Positions 48,486-61,214 of a stretch of DNA of 64,000 nucleotides are shown here, piece by piece. Position 1 is the stretch's first letter. Each line of letters begins with the position of its first letter. This stretch comes from Luidia sarsii. Its lineage: Eukaryota > Echinodermata > Asteroidea > Paxillosida > Luidiidae. A program made the translations under genes and the position numbers. The DNA is taken from contig OX465112.1 of NCBI GenBank assembly GCA_949987565.1, positions 558,001 through 622,000 of the forward strand, in the 5' to 3' direction. Under the pieces are notes generated by a model. That model was not told the origin of the DNA. It worked only from the letters and a program-made list of their open reading frames with translations, and searched no databases.

Positions 48486-49255
48486 TCTTTGCTTATTAAA
48501 GAAGGTCCCCTTGGTTGATATCCATACCTTTCTAGGATAAATCTTAATACTGATCGAATTTCAGTAGAGAAAGAAGGATACAAGATGGGTAAAGCATTGT
48601 TGGTAGTTCGCTAATATTCAGTTGAGTATTCCCTGTATTATAAACTAAATTGATTGACATACATGTCTTTTCTATAACAAAATGTATCTGAATTTTCTCT
48701 CAAAAAGATTCTATAATTTCTGGAGAGGATTTTCGGTTGGCAATACTTTTCTTGCCAAAAGGAAGTAACCCAGCACCGTGAAAGATCAATTTTGTGACTC
48801 GGGTCTTTTGGCTCAGGGGTATTTTGAGTTAACAGGCGCTCCGTACGAAGGGCTGGTCCTCGTAGTCTCTTTCCGTAGGAGTGTGTTGTCCGTTTGCTTT
48901 CTGCCTTGAGGGGGGTGCTGTACTCGGTCAAACCACTGATTGTCAAAAGGTCATGACTGACTGAAACGCATCCCTCTTGAGTGGCTTTGGCATGAACCGC
49001 CTCCTATACACACTCTTAGCAACTTACCTTGACGGACATATCAACGCTGCGAACCTCCTCATTATACCTCCTCGTGGTATGTTTGTGTTTTACCAAGCGT
49101 CTTACCACCCTCGATCTCCATTCCTCCAGCGTTAATAGGGATAGAACGACACGACCGCCCCCGAAGACGATACCACGCGCGTCTCTTTTGATCATCATTC
49201 CTCCTTAGAGCCGGGACGCGCTGCAGTACTCTTGACGCCATCACTCGAACGCGAA
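48486..49255. other. Unassigned DNA
   Basis: No gene or repeat recognised. Confidence 0.4.
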
Positions 49256-49259
49256 CCGC

Positions 49260-49685
49260 CCCCTCCATCTCTCTCTTGGTCTCTCTCACTCACTCACTCT
49301 CCCTTGCTCTCTCTCACACTCTCTTTCTCTATCTCTCTCTTGCTCTCTCTCTATCTCTCTTTCTCCCCCTCTCTCTATCTCTCTCTTCCTCTCTCTCTTT
49401 CTCTCTTTCTCTCTCGATTTATCTTTCTCTCTTTATCTCCCTTTCTCTGTCTCTCTCTCCTTTTCTCTCTCACTCTCTCACTCTCCTTTGCTCTGTCTCC
49501 CTCCCCTCTCTCACGCTCTCCCTCTCTCCCTCTATCTCCTTCACTCTCTGTATCTCTCCTTCTCTCTCTTGCTCTCTCTCACTATGTCTTCATCTCTCTC
49601 GATCTCTCTTTCTCTCTCTCTCACTCTTTCTTGGTCTCTCTCTCTCTCGCTCTCTCCCTCTCTATCCCTCTCCCTCTTCCCCTAT
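49260..49685. repeat. CT-rich tract with CTCTCACTC/TTGCTCTCTC variants
   Basis: Long CT runs with periodic ACTCT and TTGCTCTC interruptions. Frames here of up to 176 codons are compositional. Confidence 0.9.
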
Positions 49686-50095
49686 ATACGACGCGTGCCA
49701 GCACTCGACATACGATAGAGAGAGGGGGAGAGGTTGGGTGTCCCATAGTGATGGCGCGCTAATTGGCCCGATTCACCCGAAGCTGGCGGAGGCGTCGGAG
49801 GGCTAAGGGATGCGGGTTTGGATAGCTTGTTAGCGGGTGGGCGTAAAGGGAAGAGGGTCGCTAGTCTTGACCGGGGATGAGGCAGGCACTGAATTGACCT
49901 TGACTCTCGTCGACCCAGCCTTTGATCCTCATGTACGTTAAAGCATTTCCTACTACGGCATGGGTTTAATTAGATTCAGCCAAACAAACAAACAGGTCAT
50001 ACCAACAAACCAATAATCTAACCAATGAAAAAAACAAGCAAATCTGAAGTGACACGATTTTTTCTAAACTTGCTTACTAAAAATTATCAAAAGTG
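49686..50095. other. Unassigned DNA
   Basis: An (ACAA)n-like run occurs near 49981-50000. No gene recognised. Confidence 0.4.
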
Positions 50096-50102
50096 TCTGA
50101 TT

Positions 50103-50275
50103 TTTCGATCCTAGCAGGACCTTTCTCAGAGGCAGATCGATCCTTCCGCCTTTGAGAAAGGTCCTGCTAGGATCGAAACTACAGGCCCTTCTAATTTCCA
50201 ATATTCCCATTTTGGTCATTTTTAGTCAGCAAGCAGTTTGCGAGATTTTGCACCAATTGCAAATCTCGAAAACGA
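50103..50275 (+). mobile_element. PLE terminal foldback copy, best-preserved hairpin
   Basis: 31-base arms at 50103-50133 and 50148-50178 (TTTCGATCCTAGCAGGACC... against ...GGTCCTGCTAGGATCGAAA) differ at one position and enclose a 14-base loop. The tail TTTTAGTCAGCAAGCAGTTT matches the 54.2 kb copy. A second hairpin follows (CGAGATTTTGC with GCAAATCTCG, about 50241-50270). Confidence 0.7.
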
Positions 50276-50295
50276 AATCTGATGCTACCGGTACC

Positions 50296-50350
50296 ATGAT
50301 CTTTCACAAAGGCAGAAGCACCGATCTGCTACTGAGAAAGCTCCATCGGG
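50296..50350. mobile_element. Decayed second PLE foldback
   Basis: ATCTTTCACAAAGGCAGA followed by CTGCTACTGAGAAAGCTCC resembles the family palindrome with many substitutions, immediately downstream of the better copy. Confidence 0.35.
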
Positions 50351-51604
50351 ACCTTCCTGAAGTCAGTCAAAACGGCAGAGCTTTCAGACAGGGTGTACTT
50401 AAGTCTATGATACCCGGGCAGACTTATATCGGCCGTGCGTTGTACCGTGTGAGGGCGTGTGGCAGTGCTTGTAGACACGCGCAAGTACGCGCACGGTAAC
50501 ACGCACGCAGTACGTTAATAATGTGGCACAACATGCATATTGCATGTCTAAATGGGGCCAGAGCTAATCGTTCGGCTAGAGTAGAGAAGGAAGAAAGAAA
50601 TACACTCTCGTATCCCCAGCTACCTGACCTTTTACGTGAATACAACCGTGCCGACAAAAACGGTATATCGCTGTATGTCGTAGAGTGTTGTGCTGTCAAG
50701 CTTCGACGCAGTATTTGTTGCTCAACCTCGTTCCCTCTCTATCTTTCTTTTTACCGCAGACTGTGCCCATGTTCGGCATCTGCAATTATCACGGGAAGCC
50801 ATGCGGACAATGATGTACGGCATGTAGGCCCGACGATGTGAAATTAGTCGAAACCGCTTTAATTACGGAGCCTGGACTTCGGTAACCAGGTAAGGCCGGT
50901 ATCTTGTCATAGTATAGCCTATCGTAATGCCTCTATTAAACACCCGTCACCTGGGTGCGAGTTACAGCGTCACGACGTAGGAGTAGAGTCAGTGCTGGAT
51001 AACTCTGCCACTCTCGGCTCAGTGTGCGCGTGTGCGTGTGTGGTGGAGATAGATAGAATACTGAGAGGGAGGCAGGGAGGGACTAGGTGCTGGTGTCTGA
51101 AAGCCAGATCGTCCCCACCGCCACACCGGTAGCGACCGTGAGACCGGCCGTCATTTCCTCAGTGTCACCACCGCCAAATGCCCGTCATTATAGCTTCATT
51201 ACGGGGAGGGTGTCTTCAGCGGTATCCTTGCACGGGCTCGTGGGCACAGATATCAGTCTTGGAGGGTTAATAGTCGCCGACGCTCAACGGAAGCAGCCTG
51301 AGTTAATTCCCAGGCACTGGTCTCCGTGGTTATTGCGTGGAGGAGGAGGACGGGTCTATAGGCCCGGATCGGGCTCGCGCACGGGACTGGTTGAAGTGCC
51401 ACGACGCACATCGGACGTGCCGGCGATAGGCTGAGATTTGTCCGTGGACGGAAACTTGGAATCGGGACTGACGAGGTACAGTCGTCTCAGGACTGCGGAC
51501 ATCCCCAGAACCCACCCACACCAGCATCCAGTGGACACAGCGGGGTAAGGGTCCTGTGTCAATTTGCCTTACTCCAAGATCGCATTTTCCATCCACATAT
51601 TAAG
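50351..51604. other. Unassigned DNA
   Basis: Frames up to 115 codons without known domains. A GT-rich run lies near 51027-51040. Confidence 0.4.
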
Positions 51605-51619
51605 ATATTGCTCTCGTTC

Positions 51620-52040
51620 GGTTGCGTCTCCTTCTGTCTCTATTCACTCGATCCCTCTGTGTTGTGTCTCGACCTGTCTCATCTCTCTTCCTCTATCTTT
51701 CTATCCATCACTTTCCCCATAATTGTCACTTTTTTTTCTCTCCCCTCTCCTATCCTTCTTCCTCTGTTCCAACTCTTTCTCCTCCATCTCCTCTCACTCT
51801 CGCTCCCTATGCCTCTCGCGTTAGCTGTATCTGCCTTTCTCCCTATTTCCCTCTTTCCCCTTTCTCTGTCCATGTCTCTATTTGTCTGTCTTTCTCTCTC
51901 TCCCTCTTTCATTCCCTCCGATCTCACACACACACACACCCACTTTCTCCTCTGTATCTCTCTATTCCTCCTTTCTCTTCTCTATATTCTATTTCTCTAT
52001 CTCTCTCGCTATCTCTCTCCCCTTCTCTCTCTCGTTAAGC
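51620..52040. repeat. Pyrimidine-rich tract with (CA)n segment
   Basis: TCTCTCTCCCTC runs with an (AC)n stretch near 51927-51940. Confidence 0.85.
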
Positions 52041-52370
52041 CTTGCGCGAAGCGATTTCTATACTAGCACAAAACTGTAGTACAATTCCCGCCTCGACGAT
52101 GTCTGTGGTCGATGGTCTGGCTGCAACTAGCTGGCCCTTGAGGGACATGTATCAGATAATACAGTAATCCTTAGCGACGACACACCTCGTACGGGAGGGA
52201 CAGGCGAAGTCTGTGTATACGGACTCCGAGATCTTAGTGTCGGATTGAAAGAAACTAGTAACTTGTTATTAACTGTATACTCAAACCTTCAAACCTTTAC
52301 GGAACCCCGGAGCAAGGAGCCGGGCGTTTTCTTTTTCACTGGAGAAATCACGTAGAGGCCGAGTCTTTGT
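52041..52370. other. Unassigned DNA
   Basis: Nothing recognised. Confidence 0.4.
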
Positions 52371-52375
52371 GCGCC

Positions 52376-52480
52376 CGAGAAAGCTCCTGTAAGTTCTGAA
52401 ACGTGAAGCATTTTCCCTTCAAATATCCGCGTCTTCCAATTCTAGTTGCAGCATTTTTGTGAGTGTTAACATAGTTGTAT
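52376..52480 (+). mobile_element. Decayed PLE terminal fragment
   Basis: GAGAAAGCTCCTGTAAGTTC followed by TGAAACGTGAAGC aligns without gaps to the family GAGAAAGGTCCTGCTAGGAT, CGAAACGTCGGGC. Downstream, TAGTTGCAGCATTTTTGTGA resembles the family tail. Confidence 0.45.
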
Positions 52481-54170
52481 ACGTGATGCAAAACAATTTC
52501 AGTTGTAATCAATCTGAAACATGGAAAACATATTTCCGGTTCATCGACTTTTTAAAAAAAATCAGATTATTCGGGTAGACTTTCCCAGCTCATGGAGAAG
52601 GTTTGGATACAAATATCATGGACTCTTTGGTTCTGAATTCATTTCTAATAATTTTCTGTCAATCGATTTCTTCTTGTTTTCTTCCTGGTGAACGTACGTG
52701 TTATGATCAGTGCCCTTTTCTCCAAATTGGTCTTGTGATCGTAAACCGGAATCCATCGGCATGTTGGCCCGGATGAACTGACCCGCTAAGCTACTTTCCT
52801 TAACTTGTGGTCCTTTCTCAAAAAGATAACGGATAGGATGCCGCCTATGATGTGTGTCTCTAGTAATTCTATCGCCACTCCTGTTAGTTTAGCTTATTGA
52901 ATCTGCTGCCACCGACGGGGACCTATCGCTTCAATCTACTGGCCCCCCTAACATCCCTGCGAACAGTGCGGAATACATTGACACGTATCGGACACGTTTA
53001 ACACGCACTGCACGGCCTGAGCTGCCTGACATAAGTAGCCTTTCAAATCTCATTCTGATGTTTGGCGGTTTGAAAAAAACCCAAATAAAAACAAAATAAA
53101 TTCACATTGTCAAAGGGACGCACGTTACGGCGACGTGGCAAGTCGGGTTATACAGTTCGTGTGGATGCTTATACTGAAATGGCTATGGCTTTTTTGGTGG
53201 AGCCAACACGCCAATGCATAATTAACCGGTACGTCTGCGTCAAACCTCTCCCCTTTGTCGACCGTGGTCTCCTTTCCCCGGTATCGCTCGCCTTAGTCGA
53301 AGGAACTTACCCGCTGGCGTGTTTGGGCGCACGGGCGTAAAACCTAAGCCAGCATCGGAATCCATACTAGGGTCAAGACAGCTCAACTGTGAGGCATTGA
53401 TTGGTCGGTTTGGATTGGGGGGGGGGGGCTGGGTAAGAGAAAGAATGCTCCTTCGGTGGGCTGTAGACATTTAACACCTCTTGGCCTGTGGAGGGCGTGG
53501 AGGATTCGTGACCGGGAGGGAGTGGGGTGATTGGGGGGGGGGGTGCAGGCATTTGGGCAGCCCGTCCTCTCCCGCCTCGGGCGTTTGAAGCTGTCGCCGT
53601 CGGTGTCGATCTCAACCCATTTTATTTTTCTCCTCGGTCCAGAAAATATGAAAAAGCCGTCGATTGGGCGATGATTCTATAGAATACAGCATCCTTGCGG
53701 GGGACAGACTGCCTACAGCGATTTACTCGAAGAAAAGTTGCAGTTCAATCCAGTTCATTTCGGTTTTTTGGGTCATATACTTCTCGAATGAATAAAGTAA
53801 CAGGCGATACATCAGTGTGATATTGGAAGGCGTAAGATGTTTGGCAATGAATAATGGAAGGACGACATTGTACACTAAGTCAATCCATCGTTGGAATAAG
53901 GTGTCGTGTCATGTAGCCGCATTTGAATCGACACGGTCGAATAAGAAACAAATAACAAGATAATACACAAACAGCCAAACACCCCAACAGCCTTCACATT
54001 GACAGACAAACAGACAACAGACAGATAAACAGACACACACACTCAATAAACAAATAAGCAAACCCCCATATGAGAAATATCTAATCAGGGTCGGAACGGC
54101 TTGCCCAATTCACCAGACTCCATACAATAGATTACATGCATTGAATAACCGCATAATTAGCAACTAGTAT
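52481..54170. other. Unassigned DNA, no supported gene
   Basis: G runs near 53420 and 53535, and an ACAGACA-rich stretch at 54000-54050. No recognisable product. Confidence 0.4.
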
Positions 54171-54176
54171 TGACGT

Positions 54177-54295
54177 CACTCTGTCTTTGAGAAAGGTCCT
54201 GCTAGGATCGAAACGTCAGGCCCACTAAATTTGGAGATTTTTGGTAATTGTAGTCAGTAAGCAGTTTGCAACATTTGTGTATAATCAACTATTAT
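54177..54295 (+). mobile_element. PLE terminal fragment, plus strand
   Basis: CTCTGTCTTTGAGAAAGG, then TCCTGCTAGGATCGAAACGT, then CAGGCCCACTAAATTTGGAG, then TAGTCAGTAAGCAGTTTGCA. Single orientation, without the inverted left arm. Gives the clearest view of the tail beyond the core. Target duplication not found because the far boundary is unclear. Confidence 0.65.
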
Positions 54296-55440
54296 TTACA
54301 TCGAATCAGGCATTACTGTGGTTAAGCGCGTCTTTTACACTCCAAGGCAACTGATCCCAAGTACCACGAACATTGTATTCCACATTGAAATTGAACAACA
54401 ATCTGATAGCTCTGGTACATTGCATGATTTACTGTTGACAGTGAGGACTGAGTTATAATTACGGAATTCAATTCAATAATTTGAATTTCCGCAAAATTCA
54501 ATTCAGACGCATCCCACCAAACGTCTGGACAACCTTGAATTAGGTTAGCGCTGGATGCAGAAGTCGGCTTTGTCAATTGCAATTACCCTCCTTATAATTA
54601 TCTTCCGATCGCCGCTCCAAACATTAGACCTTATGGGAGAGCAATAATGATAATGCCGGGCAGTCGGGCTCAGACAACAACAAACAGGAAAAAACAAACC
54701 GGTGCCGATCAATTTGTCTCGATGACTAAGTCAAAAACCCGATCGCTGAATTTGATCAATTACGGAGGAGCGGCGAGAAGGGTGGAAGTGGGGGAAGGGA
54801 GGTGAGGCGGGGAGGACACTGGCTCGATATCAGACAATTTGCTGTCGGCCACATGCATCATGGTGGGGCCAGTGTGACACGCAGTCGCCTGCACTGATCT
54901 TGTCGGGAGCCCAAAAGGCCTTCTAATAAAAGGGGGGTTGAGCGTAGATGACGAGTTGACCCACATCGAGCAGAGGGTGACGAGAAGTCCCCCCCCCAAA
55001 AAAAAAGAAAAAAAAAAAAGGAGGAAATAAGCTGGTTGCAGAAACTAACCTTAAGTTGACTCGCATCAGAAGACATTATACGAGAAATCCCCTTGTTCTT
55101 GTTTGGAAGCGAGAATTGGGAACAAGAGTTTTGGGATGACGTGGGCCCTTATTTCCCCCAGATCCAAGCTGAGCCAGCGGCTCCTGCTTCAACCCTGAAA
55201 CCTGAAAACCTTGCTTTGGGTCATCATCGGAGTTTTGACAGCTTCGCCTCTCCCGATGCCTTAATCATCTTCTCCATTCTCCATTTCTCCACCTTCCCCG
55301 TCCAGACTGCATTAAAATGTATCTTTTAAATTAATTAGAAATATTGATGGTAAATGCATATGTAGACTAAAATGAACTTATTATAATGGTTGAATGGTTT
55401 AGGATTGGGCCCCCGCCGTCACGTCAAAGACGAGTTGACT
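54296..55440. other. Unassigned DNA
   Basis: A C run and A-rich run lie at 54989-55018. No gene recognised. Confidence 0.4.
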
Positions 55441-55444
55441 ATAA

Positions 55445-55512
55445 CTATGGGAAGGCCATCATCTAAGTGCTGGCACGCAAAACTAGCAGTCTCGGTCCAG
55501 TCAACATTTCCC
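55445..55512 (+). mobile_element. Degenerate SINE head fragment
   Basis: AAGTGCTGGCACGCAAAAC and CTCGGTCCAGTCAACATTT align to the 5.1 kb SINE head with the B-box region partly deleted. Confidence 0.3.
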
Positions 55513-55796
55513 TTGAAATTTTTCAAAATTATAATGTTACTTACGATATTCCGGTTATCGTTGAAACCTCTTAACCGTGCAAACCATTGTAACTGTCGCG
55601 TTGTTTTGTCTGTGTTTTGTTTCGTGTCTCCTTAGTCTGGTTTGCCCGCATGTCTAGTCTCTGCCCTAAGGCTCACTCAACACAAGCACTACTTACCGAG
55701 ATGTACCTCCATTTCCATAGACATCACGATGTTATTCAATGATTACGTCCACGTTTGCTATGAACGCGATGGAATGAACATGAATGTAATGGACAT

Positions 55797-55862
55797 CACT
55801 GATTGGATTTGAACCCGAGACGCCGATAGGTAACAACGCTTCAGTTGCGTCCTCTAACCCTC
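55797..55862 (-). mobile_element. tRNA-like SINE fragment
   Basis: The minus strand reads GGTTAGAGGACGCAACTG and later CGGGTTCAAATCCAATCAG, with a B box of the GGTTCAAATCC type and the right half of an A box. Acceptor stem pairing is absent. Confidence 0.4.
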
Positions 55863-57410
55863 CCCTCATCCTCCTCCTCCTTCTCCTTCTCCGTGGTCTC
55901 CTCATTTATCTCTGACGTCATGAGACAGAGAGGCGAGAAGACGAACCGGCTAATTGCGCACGCACTTTAATTGATTCTCATCAGTGACTGATGGCCAAAT
56001 GAATCCGAGCCGACTGATTGCATGCCGTCTAATATTAGAGAAGGCAGACAGACGGAGTTTAGGCAACCTGGCATTGTCTGCTCATGATAAATACCCCTTC
56101 CCCATCTCCGTCCGCAGACGATTAGCAAAGAAACATCTTGAAATCTCCGCACGATTAGTGCTTTGTTTCTATCAGCGAATGACATATTGCCGAGCAAAGG
56201 TCACCCCTGCTTATTGCTCTGGACAAACGCATCGCTTTGCACCGTATACGAAGGCAAGATCTAGTCACGAATTACACGAAGGAGATGCTTTGCAGTCTCA
56301 ATTGATTTGCACCGAGCCAAACGCATTTCTTTATGTCGTTTCTCACACGGTCGCTAGCTTGGGGTTCGTGTCCGTACGCGCAGCGTTCGTTTTTCCTCAT
56401 TTGGTATTTTCTCCCCGTACCCTTTTCTGTTTTTTTTTTCTCTCACCACTTCAGGGAGATTAAGTAAAGTGGTGACGGTGTGCAGACGTCCTCCATTGAT
56501 ACAGGGCAGTGACACCAATAAGCGATCGGGAACAGTCCCACTGAATGGGAATATACAGTTATTGCAAAAAGGCGTCTATTTCTATACTGCTGCACGACAC
56601 CAGAATCTTGGGAGCCGACGACTGTTCGGCTCAAAATGTAACTGTTCGCAATCTTGGCGGGTTTGTTTGGTTTGAACACACACGCGGAGGAGGGCGGTCA
56701 CTCATACAGCGGCAGGCGTGGTTCGAGTTGCACGCCTGCTGTTTGGGGCGTTGACTCGGTTGTATTTTTGGCGTCGCGTCGTTGGTTCGCTCGAACATGT
56801 GCTATCTTTATCACAACATTTGCCTTCGCTTTGTCAGCCCGTATTAATGTTGACTGTTATTCCAATTTAGCGTCAATTTTCAGGCCCGTGTAAACCTTCA
56901 CCGACGTCGCATCTTCAGCGGAGGTCTCGCGGGTGTGTGTGTGTACGAGGGAGGCTAGGCCGGTCCAGACGGCTGTTTCGTGACCCCGTTCTCGTAGAAA
57001 GTCGGCCGATTACTTTCGCGAAACGCGTCATATAGGCGTCAAGTACTCTGCATGCAGCATCTGGCCTAATGCGTCATTTAATGGCACCAACGAGGCGTGC
57101 AATTCCCTCCGCAGTACAAAAGAGATCGGTTGAGAGGGGGTATTAGTATTCCTATTCCACAGCAAACAGTCGTCGGCTGCCAACCTCCTTTCGAAGTACT
57201 CGCTTCCTTGGCCCGTATCCACGGGACAGATCCAACAGCCGCGGGATTACCTTACCCTTTTTTTTTCGTCGATAATTTCGGGCCCGTGTATCACTCTGTT
57301 CCGTGTAGGGGATTTTTTCAAGTTGAGTTGAGTTGGCAGGCGGTGAAAGTCTAACGAAAGTCCCCACATGATGACTGTCGTGAGGGTGCTACAGTTCCTC
57401 CTCGCCAATT
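55863..57410. other. Unassigned DNA, no supported gene
   Basis: A frame at 55984-56463 (159 codons) shows no known domain. A short CTCCTC patch lies near 55870-55895. Confidence 0.4.
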
Positions 57411-57414
57411 CCTG

Positions 57415-57985
57415 GAGGGCCCTCCTCCTCCTCCTCCTCCTCCTCCTTCTCCTCCTCCTTCATCTCCTTCATCTCCTTCACCTCCTTCTCCTCCTCCATC
57501 TCCTTCTCAGCTCCTCTTTCTTCTCCTCTTTCTTCCCCTCCTTCTCTTTCCTGTCCTTCTCCTCCTCCTTCTCATCCTCCTTCTCCTCCTTATCCTCCTT
57601 CTTCTCCTCCTTCTCTTTTTCCTTCTTCTCCTTCTCCTCCTCCCTCTTCTCTTTCTCCTCAGCATCCTCCTCCTCCTAATTCTCCTCCCTCTTCCCAATC
57701 TCCTCCCCTCTTCGTCCTCTTCCTCTTCCCACCATCCCCTCATCTTCTTCAAGTGAACATTATCCTCAAACTCATTTCCTTTCTGTCTCCACTCTTTGTT
57801 TTCTCGATCTCCACAACGCCATCCTCACCTTAAACCCTGTCTCTCTCACCCTCTCCCTCTACCTCCTCTTCTAGTCCTTCGGTTTCTATTTGTTCTCGTC
57901 CTCACCGATCCTCCTCTTGTAACCCCTCCTTCCTACCCTTCTTTCTTAATTTCTGTCTGTCCTTCTTTCCACCCTTCCTCCCCAC
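57415..57985. repeat. CTCCTC/CTTCTC pyrimidine tract
   Basis: CTCCTCCTCCTCC trinucleotide runs grade into TTCTCCTCC and then irregular CCTCTTCC sequence. Poly-Leu and poly-Arg frames are artefacts. Confidence 0.9.
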
Positions 57986-60940
57986 CCACTTTTACTCACC
58001 CCGAGGTAAGGATAGATATCGACGCCTTGAGAATTCCAGAAATTTGGATAGCATAGAGCCCGCATTCACCATGCAGCAAGCAATGCGTCCTTTAGTTTGT
58101 GTAACTGTATGGCATAGGAATCGTGCACGAATGACAGCTCTGAATAAAATGCATTTCGGCGTTGACGATACCACACATAATTCTGCTTTCTTGGTTTATC
58201 TAGTCTTTGGTTACTCGTCATTGGTAGCAGATATCTGCAATAGAAACGTTTTCCTCGTTTAGCGGGGTGTTCACGATTACGTTTCATGATAATGGTATCA
58301 AACAGTCTTACCGTGTAAACATTGAAGTCCAATGTACAGCGAGGGTAGGTCCTACATGTATCACATTCGCTATCAATATCAGTGCAGGAAAGTTACTCCT
58401 TCTGGAATCGGATACGTAAAAGTAAACATTCGCCCATCTGGTGAGATTGACGCTGATTGTCAGACTAATTGCGAACTTTTGATTTATCTTATCGAAATTT
58501 GCATGTATATTATATTGTATTAGTTACATGGAGTGATACTTCCCTGGTGTACGTTTCAAAGCAGATATTGGAAGTACGTGGCTGGTAGTCGCACTACACT
58601 CGATAAGAGTAGAACAAATCGAAGTATGTAGATTTCATGGCAGGTTTTTTTTACAATAGGTTAATTCTTTCTCGTGTGACGGGCTACCGTGGCTGTAATT
58701 GTTGGTAGACTGTGACTAAGCATAAACGTTTCGCTAAGGACCAAGTGGTTTCAAGATGCAAGATATAAAGGCCCAATACATCACTGGATCGGAAAACATC
58801 CATGTCCACATATCTCCTTCTAATTTACACAGTTTGTAGATGGCCATGATCGAATCCTCATGTTGAAATACTACGGTCTGGGATGCTGTACTTCTCGAGA
58901 AACCTTCGCTCAAACATCGACAAAAAGTTTATTACTCAAGAGTAATAAATCATTTCTTTCAGAACGGTGCGAAAACCGTGACGGTTTTCTTCCTTTCTGT
59001 CCTTTCTCACACTTGCTAAAACCGTCGTAGGTTATTTTTGGGGGAAATGTTTAAGAAGGTCTGGTGACCTATTACGGGAATGATGACGTGCTTCCGAGCT
59101 ATTTATCGGGAGATGGCGGAAATTCCTCAACCTTCAACCTCTCTCACCTATAGGTCCGCCGTGCCATAGGAGTTGGCTACGGGCTCCTTTTTCGGGACCC
59201 GGAGCGGACCCGGCTGTAGCCCCGGCGGTCAGATCGGATGCCGACTGCCATTCGACACGCTCGGGTTGCCTCGGGGTACGTGGCGGCCCCGTTTACCGTC
59301 CGTCCGTCAGCGCGCCGGCCCAGCGAGCACGAGGTGGCGCTGGCCAGGAGCATACCGATCGCGGGCTGACCGGCCAGCGATTTGTTTTCCTCACCACATA
59401 AAGCCCATATGTTTGTGCTCAAACAATTTACGGGATGGGGGTAAGGGGAGGGGAGGGGGATATCCCAGTTGACGTTAAAGCCACGGATAGGCTTTCTGCA
59501 CAGCCGATAAGGCTTTCTGCACAGTGAACCATCTGAGTGACCCGATACTAAATCTTCGTACTTTGTGCACCAACGTATGGGCCCAAAGCGAATAATGTGG
59601 TACGGAAAAAAAGGAAAAAAGCGTGAGAAGGGAAGGGAGGGGATTCTTGCCCCCCGGGGCACCGCGTTGCCCCCGCTTCCTGCTCAGTCGATGGAGACGG
59701 ACCTTCCCTCGATTGGTTACAGAGCAAGCCGGCTAAACATCTTTCAACTCGGTCTTACTGGTTTCTCTTTGCTCCACTTCTCCTGCGCAAATACGGTGAA
59801 GAGCGACTGCGAGAGCGTCCTTCATCGTCCCGTGGTGTTAAAATACCGCACATTTCTTTTTTCATTGGATGCAACAGAGTTCTGCAGCCCCGTGTTCGTC
59901 AGTGCGGCGATCTTTGGCCTAGAAAGATGTTCGAGTTAACCGGCTTAGGGGCCTTAAGCTGCTTGTCCAATTCGATGTAATTTTTGTTTTTCTTCATCTG
60001 TTGGGGGCGCACATGCTGGGAACATTCATTCTTACCATGCCGGGGAATTGTCCCCGTGCTGAGCGATCTAGATCGCACGACTTCCGGTCCATCGCTACCC
60101 CGATTCTTACAGACGCCAAAACCTGCCCGTGGCGTGTTAGTACACTACAATGTTTAACTGAATGTGACGGGAAGGTGGTAAATGGAGTAGTTTGTGCATG
60201 GGAATGTGAGATGGAGAAGGGGTCACAGTTAGTGATCGGGATGTGTCATGAACAATCAGTAATGGGCGATGGTTCTTCCTCTGTGCTCTAGTTCTCTGTC
60301 TCGAGGGAGCTTTCTCGAGAGGGAGACTAACCTTTATCAAAGAAAAAAAACGAACCAGGCAGGAATGGCATCGTCATCCTTTGAAACTTTGACCCGCTTT
60401 CCCTCTCATCCTCGGGGCGACTCGTTCAATTGCTTGCACAGGCGAGAAGGTTGAACTCGGCACGCGTGGACAAACGCACTGACGGTCCCCTGTGAAACAA
60501 ATCTAGGATGTCAACACACAGAGCGCCTGGTAAGAAGACTAGACTTGAACCGCACGCGCGCGCGTGACGTAGGCCTCTACCAACTGGCGGTTATAGCTAT
60601 AATGACATCTACGGGGGGAGAGGGAATCCCTTATTCTCGAGGAATTTTCGGGCGGGATTTGGGTTCGAGGTCGACTCGGGGCCAGCGGTTAAGCCGGGCA
60701 GAGCAGCTGTCTACACCAGACTTACAACAAGTCCATGTATCCACAGTTCTCGTGGCACGCGGGACAGCATCGATGCAATTATACTGAGTGGAATTTCGAT
60801 GGAATAAAGGCATGCTGAATAGAACGTATACGGGACGCGTTCTTGTGAAGCACACTCGAAAATAATTGAAAAATGAAATAATGAAAATAATTCATTACAA
60901 AAAAGGTGAAGAGACCAAAGAGCCTTGCCTTCCGACCGTA
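57986..60940. other. Unassigned DNA with a GC-rich patch
   Basis: 59170-59395 is visibly GC- and CpG-rich with open frames on both strands (99 and 161 codons), but none has a domain I know. No other feature recognised. Confidence 0.35.
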
Positions 60941-60947
60941 GTATGTT

Positions 60948-61214
60948 ATGTTATTTAGTAATCCCGTTAATACAAGGGGTACTTTTCGTGCTTACTGTGA
61001 ATTTGTGAAATGGAGGGTTGCCTTTTACTACTGTATTCTGATTAGTAAAATGCGGACTCCGTTCGACTTCATGAAGCAGCAGTTCTGGGATCGTGTCACA
61101 TGTACTGCCGGCAATGGGGTTGTGTTTGAAGGTGCGCCCGGAGAAATGTATAGTCAAGAAGATCGTGCTGTTATTACGAAGGCTGTAAGGAGAATGAAAC
61201 CGAATCTAGGTTAA
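60948..61214 (+). other. Possible exon or small ORF, unidentified
   Basis: An ATG-started 88-codon frame whose last 55 codons look protein-like (TPFDFMKQQFWDRV, VVFEGAPGEMYSQEDRAVI), with mixed acidic and hydrophobic residues rather than the low-complexity runs of other frames. A weak acceptor-like ATTCTGATTAG ends at 61045 and a weak donor-like AG/GTTAAA lies at the end. I do not recognise a family; it could be noise. Confidence 0.15.

Noticed and set aside
52796..52830. GGTCCTTTCTCAAAAAGATA as a PLE-end copy
   Set aside because: Partial match limited to about 14 bases; the diagnostic GATCCTAGCAGG part is missing.
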